This document shows, one piece after another, positions 56,184 to 64,000 of a DNA stretch of 64,000 nt; position 1 is the first letter of the stretch; each line of letters opens with the position of its first letter. Where the stretch lies: contig JANTUC010000008.1 in NCBI GenBank assembly GCA_026873275.1, forward strand, positions 62,001 through 126,000, written 5' to 3'. Position numbers and translations under genes: made by a program. The DNA is from Pseudopithomyces maydicus. Lineage: Eukaryota > Ascomycota > Dothideomycetes > Pleosporales > Didymosphaeriaceae. The notes under the pieces are model-generated. The model was not told where the DNA came from. It searched no databases and worked only from the letters and a program-made list of their open reading frames with translations.

Positions 56184-57952
56184 TCAGAAACCATCCCTTC
56201 TCTTTACGAGTATCATCGGCCCTTCATGCACAGTGATGTACGCATCCTTAACTTGATAATGGTCCTTGTTCCTCCCCCATTCGAATCTGCCGTTCTCGTT
56301 CCCCAGAGTCTCCCCCAAAGCAGCTTTCATGTCGACTCGAAACAACGTTCTCGCGATTATCAGTGGCAACTCCGTCATAGCAATATTCTTGCCCACACAA
56401 TTCGTCGGACCTATCAGAAACACATTCCAAGACGCCCTGATACGGTTGATGTCTTCAGCCGTAACCCCCGCCGCTTCGTTGACGATGTATCTTTCAGGGC
56501 GGAAACGCATTGGATCCCCAAACACATCCTCATTACGTCCCATGGACCAGTTCGCGCACCCGACCATCACGCCTTCTGGGTAGAACTCCCCATCTATTGT
56601 TGTCCCTCCGGGGAGGACTTCCCTCGGGGGCTCACTCGGACCGCCGGGATCCAGGCGCATTGTTTCGTCGATACAAGCATAGAGATATGTGCAAGAGGAT
56701 AGAAGCGGCCCGGTAACAATGTCTTCGGATGATGTAAACGCATTGCGGATCTCGGTGGTCAGACGATCATACGCCGCGGGGTTACGCGTGATGTAGAACC
56801 AAAACGCAGCAAGGGTGTTCGAAGTAGTATCCGATCCTGCGGGTATGAGCAGGCCAGCTTCTCCGCGAAGTGCGTCTTCAGAGTAGGATTCGCCGGTATC
56901 GGGATCCTTTGCTGTGCAGAGAAAGTCGAACATGTCTTTTGGTGCGCTGTCTGCCTTGTTGTCCTTGTTTTGGGCGACCTTTCGTGCCACGCTGTCATTA
57001 ATGAAAGCAAAGTATGCTTTGATCTCGGCAGGTGCGATTCGCTGGAAGAGGGCATCTAATCCCAGGGGTTTTGCCCTGATGAAGAGTTCGATGAAAGGGG
57101 ATTGAATGATCTGGTTTTTGTAAGTCGGCCGTCTCCCACACGAGTCAAAGCGATGGGGTGCTTACCGGATACAGCATCTGAACGTGCTGCATCATCATGT
57201 GAGGCACGGCCCTGATTGGATTTGGGCCTGGCTCTTTCAAATTGAAAGATCGACCAAGCAACAAGTCACCAAGGATATCGAAAACAAGCCAGTCGTTCCA
57301 ATCAGACATGTTGCGCGCCTTAGTCCACCCATCCTCACCGACATCGTTGCGATCAACGAGGAGGTCAATCCAGCGCTCGACATGAGCAACTACGAACGCC
57401 GAAGCATGCTTCACAGTCTTCTCCGTAAAAGCTTGGTTCAAGATCCTACGCTTGCGCGCGTGTCCGTGAGGATCAACCGTTAGGAGAGTATTAGATTCCT
57501 TAGAGGTCTTCCACCCTTCATATATCTTTGCCCGACGAACATTTGCTTTCGGTCCGTAAATGTCGCGGTATGCCTGCGGATTGCGGAACATGACCTGGTT
57601 GGGATGCACGCGGAATTTGTCTCCTATTTTGCTGGCGTCAGCAATTGCGTAGAGGGGCAGGTAGATTATTCGTGATAGTTAGTACCGTAGACTTGGTGGT
57701 TTTGCCATATCCATATGTGCCGATCACCTTTGAGGGCGTGGATGAAGTTTGGGATCTTGGAGATTTTGGCAAAAAAAGGGCCAGGACAATTGGCCAGAGG
57801 ATGAAAGTAGATTTTGTACAGGGCCTGCAGGGTAAGCTAGTTTGCGTCAGCTCAGAATTCTGTACCTGTCGATAACTCATACTTACGTAGCTCGTAAGCA
57901 AAATGCCAACCAAAGCAAACCCATTCAATCCGAGATCTTCCATCTTGTACAT
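56184..57952 (-). CDS. cytochrome P450, intact
   Basis: Four exons: 57952-57887, 57836-57686, 57623-57166 and 57110-56184; GT-AG introns of 50, 62 and 55 nt; 533 aa with frame kept throughout. It starts MYKMEDLGLNGFALVGILLT (membrane anchor), then the Pro-rich hinge YFHPLANCPGPFFAKIS. It has KRRILNQAF (C-helix region), I-helix IPAGSDTTSNTL, K-helix DETMRLDPG, FRPERY and the heme loop FLIGPTNCVGKN. The set resembles fungal class-II microsomal P450s of secondary or xenobiotic metabolism; the substrate cannot be told. A second in-frame Met follows three codons later (57943). No clear partner gene lies next to it. Confidence 0.9.
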
Positions 57953-59593
57953 GTCGAACAATAGCAATGTAAAAAGAGCAAGTAGAGTTACTAGGCACAG
58001 ATGCAAAAGCCATTGCACTTAATAATGTGGACTATTAACTTGGACTTGCTGTGCCGCTTTGGGTTTGTCTCGCCGAGTTATGTGCCCTCAACACGCGTGG
58101 CGCTGAAAGTAGCAACGCCACTTCTTTACGTATTACCCAATTGAAAACTAAGCAGCTTACGCCCCAAAACGGCAACGTAATACGGTTTAATCCTCAGCCG
58201 CTCTGGACTGATTAGATTTCTACAGAGGACCAATTAAACGGGATATATCCCTCACATCCATCGTGAAGTCTAAGTGTAGCACTAGCTGCATATGGAGAAA
58301 TATCGTAGAAATCTCCCGGCATATTCTACTATATCTGGCAAAACCACCAATACATGGCGTTGGAAGGGCCATTGTTGAACGCCACGCCAGCGCATGGCTC
58401 GATTCCAGGCAGCTGTGTGCACATGAAGAGAGTGTAGGTCTGTAAATGGTGGCGGCACAGTCGCTTTAGCGCGATATTAATAACGGTTGCGCCGCGGGTG
58501 GCTCAATCTCAAGCCGCATGACCAATCTGTCTTCCACCAGCCCACTGGTCTTATTACTAGATTCAGATAAGGGAAAGACAACATGAATTATTACCTCACG
58601 ATTGATTCGCTTGAGCTAATACCACTTGTGGTGATGATGACAGCGAAAGGCATGGATCGGAATGTTGAATCCTCGATATCAGGCTTTTCATACTAGTCAG
58701 GCATAAAAGTAAGCGCTATAGGTATATATTCCAAATACTTATCTACGTGAGAATGTTAAGTTTTGCCAAGTATAGCTATAGTGAAGTTCAGGACGCGCTA
58801 GTGCACAGTCAGTTATTCGATTATCGCCGTAAGGACCTAGACAATTCATGCCAGCTCCAGCCAAAGGCTGAAGAGAAAGTGCCAATGCATTCACCACCAA
58901 AGTTCCACTGAAATTTCAAGATATGTGTCTACTAGGGATACACTATTTAGACGTAGAGCAATAGATAGTGAAGCGGCTCGTGATTTCTTTTGCGCGATGA
59001 GAGAGTATATTGGTGCAAGTGAGGTACATACTTCGATGCATTGTGTCATTGGTAGATAAAGCCCTTGGCACAAGTTAAACGCGAAGCCCTAATTGATTTT
59101 CTTACCAATGTTATCAGGAATTACTGACACTTAGCATCTAATAAACGAATAGAGATCGGTCACCAAATCAGTTTGCAATATAGAAAAATAGCATGAGTAT
59201 GACAACATAATCAAGTAAGGTGGTTATGCAGGATCCTAAAAACATTCTGAAGTGCCGCATCCCATCTAACATTTGTGAGGCATAGAACAAGATTAACATT
59301 AAAAAATATGTGCACACCATCAGCGATATCAGATCCAACTCAAGAGAAACATATTACATTCCAACTCCATCCATAGCGAGCGAATCAACGAGACTACAAT
59401 AGCGCCAAAGGGTATCATGACCAACCTCCAGCCTAGAACAAAAAAGCCCATACAACCTCCACTTACACTAACCAAGGGGTAAAAAAAACCATATTACACA
59501 TCCCAACAACCTATACCCTTTGACTCTCTCCCCTTCCCTCCTTCATCCAGCACCCCCTCGTAACGTCGTCTCACTCTTCATCAGCCAGCCAGC
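57953..59593. other. intergenic with repeat R2 copy 2 (about 58827-59000)
   Basis: 1.6 kb without genes. 58827-59000 shares the R2 pattern with 35420-35560 (CGCCGTAAGGACCT, TTCATGCCAGCTCCAGCCAA, GCGCGATGAG). The remainder is AT-moderate sequence with no recognised content. Confidence 0.5.
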
Positions 59594-60883
59594 CTACATG
59601 TTCTCAATCACATGCGAATTAATCGCACTCTGAAACCCCGCATTATTATGCCCATACTCCTGCTGCGCACTCTGCGGCGCGCCATAGCTCGACGGCCCCT
59701 CGCCCGCGGCATCCGCCTGCGCAAGCTGCGACTGCACCGTCTGGTTCTGCGCGGGGAGGAAAATGACCTGTTCGTACACAAAGCCCGTCAGCAACCGTTC
59801 GTTCGCGCGCCATGTTTCGTCGAAAGAAGATAATGAAAACTCACCTTGCTGTTCGCGCTCTTCGCCATCGCCTGCATCGCCTCCAAGTACCTAATCTGCA
59901 TGGCGGGCGCCGAGCTCAATATATCCGCCGCCTGGCGCATGAGCTTCGCGCTCTCGACCTCGGCGCGGGCCGCGATGACCTTGGCCTCACCCGTGCGCCT
60001 GCTCTGTGCCGCCATGCTGAGGCTCTCCTGCAGCTCCTGGCTGAAGATGATGTCCTTGATGAGCATGGACTCGACCTCTACGCCCCAGCCGGCGGCCGTC
60101 TCCTCGATGATCTCGCGGATGGAGAGGGCGATTTCCTCGCGACGCTCGATGACGTCTTGGAGGACGCGCGCGCCGATGACGTGCCGGAGGGTGGTCTGCG
60201 TGCGCTCGATGAGGGCTTGGCGGATGTTGGCGATGCCGAAGGCGGCTTTGTGCGGGGAGGTGATGCGGTAGTAGATTACGGAGGTGAGGTGGAGGGAGAC
60301 GTTGTCTTTGGTCATGCAGACTTGTTTGGGGACCTCTGTGGGGATGGGTTAGTGGGGGACTTTCTCTTTTGGTGGGCGCGATGCGTGGTTACGTACCGAC
60401 GATCTGGATCTTGACGTCGACTTGGATGACGCTCTCGGAGAGGGGTTGACCTTGACGAGGCCGGGGTCGACGGCGCGGGAGAAGCGGCCGAACTTGGTGA
60501 TGAGGCCCACGTTACCCTGTTGGACTTGCTTGTATGGGTTCTGGATACATATCTTGTTAGTGCAATGTCCCGGATGATCGCCGGAGCGGGTTCAAGGCTC
60601 CACTTACCGGGCATACGATGCAGCAAGGGATCGCTCCTAGAGTCCCCATACACGCTCCGAGAGAATTGATCATCGAACCGTACCAGCCGTGGTCGTCGGA
60701 ATCGGCGTCATCCGGCTTGATTGCGCGAGCATAGCTTGGTTGAAGATCCTCTCTCTTGGGTGGTTGGATCTTGACGAGGGGCTCGTCGACTGGGCGTTTT
60801 GGTGCTGCACTGCTAGCACCAATGGTGGTATTGTCGCCATCGACATTGTTACCCTGGTGCTTGAAAGGATCGATATCGCTCAT
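59594..60883 (-). CDS. stomatin/slipin-like SPFH protein (frame break in a C run)
   Basis: Four exons: 60883-60608, 60540-60397, 60335-59845 and 59767-59594, introns of 67, 61 and 77 nt (GT-AG); about 361 aa. The Cys-rich hydrophobic hairpin MINSLGACMGTLGAIPCCIV CP precedes the band-7 domain (NPYKQVQQGNVGLITKFGRF; MTKDNVSLHLTSVIYYRI; RHVIGARVLQDVIERREEI; GVEVESMLIKDIIFSQELQE). The C-terminus has the stomatin AAQSRRTGEAKVIAARAEV and MQIRYLEAMQAMAKSANSK segments and a Gln-rich tail. Stomatins organise membrane microdomains and regulate channels. In exon 2 the frame slips between VKVNP and LSESVIQVD at four C's (plus-strand G's 60442-60445). The total coding length is one base short of a multiple of three, so a missing base is likely. 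Confidence 0.85.
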
Positions 60884-62959
60884 CTTGGCTGTATTATTGA
60901 CCTTTGCTTGAGAGATGATAGGTTTCGTCGACGAAGAAGATTCGGCGGTATGCGTACTGTGATGCGTACTGGTAGAGATATAAGACTGACGAAACTGCGT
61001 ATCGCTCATCTGGACTGCCTCCAAGGCGAGAACGTGTTGTCTTATAGATGGAATGGTAGAAGCGGGGAAAGACGCGGACATCCCTGCACCACCTGCCGAT
61101 CGTGTGGCTGCAGGGCTTAGTTCCAGGCGGGCAGGGGGCTGTGCGCTGCACACACCAACGTCCACTACGACACCACCTGTCTCGATGACATTTGTCGCAC
61201 GGTGGTCCAGTGCATTCCGCTCTGACCGGTTCGCTTTGATCGCAACGCTGCGTGTCGCAGGAAGCCTCGTCGTGGCACATTCACCACTCTGCGCAACCCT
61301 CCGCCCAACGCACATTCCCTAATCCCGCACTTCACATCCACCCAGACTATCTGCTGGAAGCTCAACACCTAACAAAGCTCCTCGGCTCACGCCACGTGCG
61401 ATCGCCATCCCAAGCACCCGCTCGCTAGCGCGGCCGCATACCCGGCGCGCTCTCCACTCACCACCGCGCATCAGACCCACCCCCAAGCCATCGCGTGACC
61501 GCACTACATCATAGACCGACTGCATCCGCCGTTGCACACAGCGTGCTCGTCGCAAGGCACATTATCCCTCGTATTTTGCCCTGGCGCGCCACTCGTCTGG
61601 ACGTCAACGCTCGGATGCTCGGATGCGGCTAAGACTTGGTTGGCTTGGTCGTTTGGCGTTTGAGCCTGAGGCGAAGAGGTAGGAGCTTCCATAGGTACCT
61701 GCAAGGTGGCGAATCAGCGGGGGCTGGTGGGTTAGGGATCCTGTGCTCAAGGCAGAGAGGGTTCGCCTTCTGGCGGAGTAGTAGGTGCGTAGGTATGGAT
61801 TAGGTAGATAGTCTACGAGCCACCTGCGAGGCGTAGCAGGGTGCCTGAGGGAACCGCAATGAGGCGAATGCCAATGTTCTACCGGCCTACGTAGTCTACC
61901 TATACATACACCGCCACCCAAAGCAGCCTAGCGCCTTTCCCAAAAGAGCACCACCGCTTTAGGCGAACGTGTAGACTACGTAGATCGCAAAGTCCAACCC
62001 TTTCGCGATTTAGCCGCGATGGCTATGCGATTGCTAGGGTCGAGTCTGTCTGTACGCGGTGTCTGCTTCACCGGTGGTGTGCTGCGATGAGGGATAAAAA
62101 TCTTCGTTGGTTGCGTCAGACGATATACGCCCTGGTGGTGCACTGCCCCCGTTGGGTTGAGGGATAATACGCGGGCTGGGGCATGTGAAGGGCGTGGTTT
62201 TGCGGTATTTATTCATCTATCTATCTTGATTTCTGTGTTTGTTATCGCTGTGATGGTTGCGATTGGTTTGTCGGCTGTATCTGCGGCGCAACTGTCCAGT
62301 GCCCTGGGTGCTGAAGTAATGGTAACGGTGGCAGAACTGTTGGAGCGACACGGAACTGCGGAGAGGCCCTGAAACTGGGTTGAAAATGCATCCATGCATG
62401 TTTGACACACTTCGAGGCGGGCTTGTAAATTGGTGTATAGTTTGCGCGTCGAAGGATAAGGTACGTATATTGGAGGGCGTACTCCGCAATCAGGGGCGAT
62501 TGCCAGGGATTGATACACGAGGACTCCAGGGTTGACTTGTTGATGCTAGATAAGTACAAGTAGGCATGATTTAGTACCACATAGTCTTTCTCGGCCCAAC
62601 ACAGTTGTGCAAATTAACAACTAAGCCCATTAGTGGCTCGTTCAAGTCAACGTACTTTAGAAAATCTGTCTTGGGATATCCGTATCACTTTTCACCAGTC
62701 ATGATAGCAATTGAGTGATAAATATATTTGCTCATGTTCGCTGGCCAATAATCGCAAGACCCAGGCATTGAAGCCCACGCTATCCCAACGCTTACTCCAA
62801 ACCCCAGATAGCCCAATGCATGATGCTTAGAAGAAATGTATCATATCAGTGGTATACAGTTGCCCATCCATCGGGCCGCATCCGCCTCCTGTCTGCCTGT
62901 CTGCCTGCTTCAGAAGGAACTGCTGCGTGTGTGTGTGCGACCAGCAGCTATGGTGGTAT
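60884..62959. other. intergenic, no gene seen
   Basis: 2 kb between the stomatin gene and the carrier gene, both minus. Several short frames (60894-61280, 61604-61921, 62213-62580) lack motifs. 60884-61315 is the 5' extension of the stomatin frame, probably 5' UTR. Confidence 0.45.
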
Positions 62960-64000
62960 CTACAAGAAAGAACTCCTATGCTTGCCCATGACGAAATCGC
63001 GTGTCATCTCGAAGCTGAGCCAGCTGCTCGCCATGCTGGGCGCGACCTTCAACAAGTTGGGAACGATGCCCTTGTAGAGACCACGCAGACCCTCGGTCTT
63101 GACGATGTTCCTGATGGCGTCGCCAATGCCGGCGTATTGGTAGCCCATGCCGGTCATGGTGTTGACTTGGAACCTGCGCCGAAGCACGTCGAAGGGGTAT
63201 GTGCACGTCTGAGCTACGGCACCGCTCACAGCGCCTGCAGCTAGCTTCCCAATTGCGCTGGGGTCCTTCTGTCCCTCGGGTGTGAACTTGGTGCGAGCGA
63301 TTTCGTATACCATGAAGTTCAGGCCGACATATGGTGCCACACCAGCTACGGTGGGGATGATGCCGCGATACAGAGCAGTGAATCCGCCTTCGGTCTTGTA
63401 CATTGTGACCATGATACCCCACATACCAGGCAGCTTCTGAGCTGGGTCGCGCTTCAGGGTTTCGAAGGAGGCGGACTGGATAGAGAGGCGGGTGCGGACT
63501 ATATCGAGGGGATACGTGAACGTTACGGAGGTGATACCCGCGAGACCGCCGCAGAGAAGGCGCTGGTAGGCATCGAGTGGTGCTCCGGGGGTGGACTCGA
63601 AGAACTGTTGCTTGTCAGAAAGGATACCAGGATTTCGAACTACGGCGATGCTGCTGAGATTTGAATCCGATGCCCATGACCAGCGCATTGGTCATATTGT
63701 TTATTCCTTCCAAACCAGTTGCACCTTTTCCGTGTCCGTATCTCCACCGTGCCGCACAAAGTGCACAATGCCAGAAACATCCACGGACCAAACGATCCCA
63801 GCACCAGGCAGATCTGCACCATGGAATGGTCAACTTACGCCCTTGTACACATTGTATGCGCCGAACTGCACGGCCGAATACGGCACGATGCGAATGCAGT
63901 TCGTGCCGTTTCCTGCCATGAAGCCCCTCCAACCCTCGTCCCTCCACATCTTGGCCAGTGCCTTTGGCACGCTCATCTTGTATTCATTTCGTCCGACGCT
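62960..64000 (-). CDS. mitochondrial carrier (SLC25), 5' end outside the window
   Basis: Two exons visible: >64000-63839 and 63604-62960, separated by a 234-nt intron (63838-63605, GTAAGT...CAACAG). 268 residues are seen. Carrier signatures appear as TYPLDIVRTRL and TYPFDVLRRRF, with the companion segments WRGFMAGNGTNCIRIVPYSA, FTALYRGIIPTVAGVAPYVG and LRGLYKGIVPNLLKVAPSMA. The first repeat lies off the window. The closest match I can recall is the yeast YPR011C-type carrier (adenosine phosphosulfate/adenine nucleotides). That assignment is from memory of the family and is tentative. The protein is in the inner mitochondrial membrane. Confidence 0.88.

Noticed and set aside
60894..61921. Minus-strand ORFs upstream of the stomatin gene
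   Set aside because: Arg/Ser/Pro-rich frames without motifs; more likely 5' UTR and intergenic sequence.
1..64000. CRISPR arrays, tRNA genes, bacterial operons
   Set aside because: No direct-repeat/spacer pattern and no tRNA cloverleaf noticed by eye; gene structure is eukaryotic.

Overview
The window is nuclear DNA of a filamentous ascomycete (Pezizomycotina), most likely a dothideomycete of the Pleosporales type. The evidence is short (about 48-105 nt) GT-AG introns, fungal housekeeping genes (NMA111, UBR1, PYM, QCR9, flotillin, stomatin, a mitochondrial carrier), HET-domain genes, a solitary 5S rRNA gene, and a transposon reduced to AT-rich sequence in the manner of repeat-induced point mutation (RIP). 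The species is inferred, not shown.

Layout. (1) 0.6-17.5 kb is a gene-dense conserved block: NMA111 (-), flotillin (-), a PPSY-containing protein of unknown function (+), PYM (-) divergent from a five-exon QCR9 (+), and the very large N-recognin UBR1 (+). (2) 17.5-38.9 kb is an accessory region. It holds a secreted SGNH/GDSL hydrolase with fibronectin-III-like repeats, a HET pseudogene, a solo LTR, a P450 beside a truncated O-methyltransferase (relic of a metabolite locus), a 5S rRNA gene and two 5S-derived chimeric repeats, an Mtf2-like mitochondrial gene, an intact HET gene with membrane spans, and small dispersed repeats. (3) 38.95-53.40 kb is a nested pair of Ty3/gypsy LTR retrotransposons. 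The outer element A (496-bp LTRs, TSD GCGAA) is AT-rich and RIP-destroyed. The inner element B (7273 bp, 576-bp LTRs that look identical, TSD TTAAA) sits inside A's left LTR and is nearly intact. A 473-bp foldback element lies just beyond. (4) 54.4-64 kb holds an ankyrin-repeat gene, a second P450, a stomatin-like gene and the 3' part of a mitochondrial carrier gene.

Most interesting: element B carries two features not usual in Ty3/gypsy elements. One is an antisense gene between pol and the 3' LTR that encodes a Zn(II)2Cys6-type protein with a coiled coil and an acidic-aromatic tail, with its own TATA box. The other is a Gag whose C-terminal half has two CCHC knuckles followed by six C-x3/4-C-x2/3-H units. 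B shows no obvious RIP although its host A is saturated with it.

A technical pattern also matters. At least six otherwise healthy coding sequences are each broken by a single-base frame change, mostly in G or C runs. Homopolymer-length errors in the assembly are the simplest explanation, and these genes should not be called dead on this evidence.
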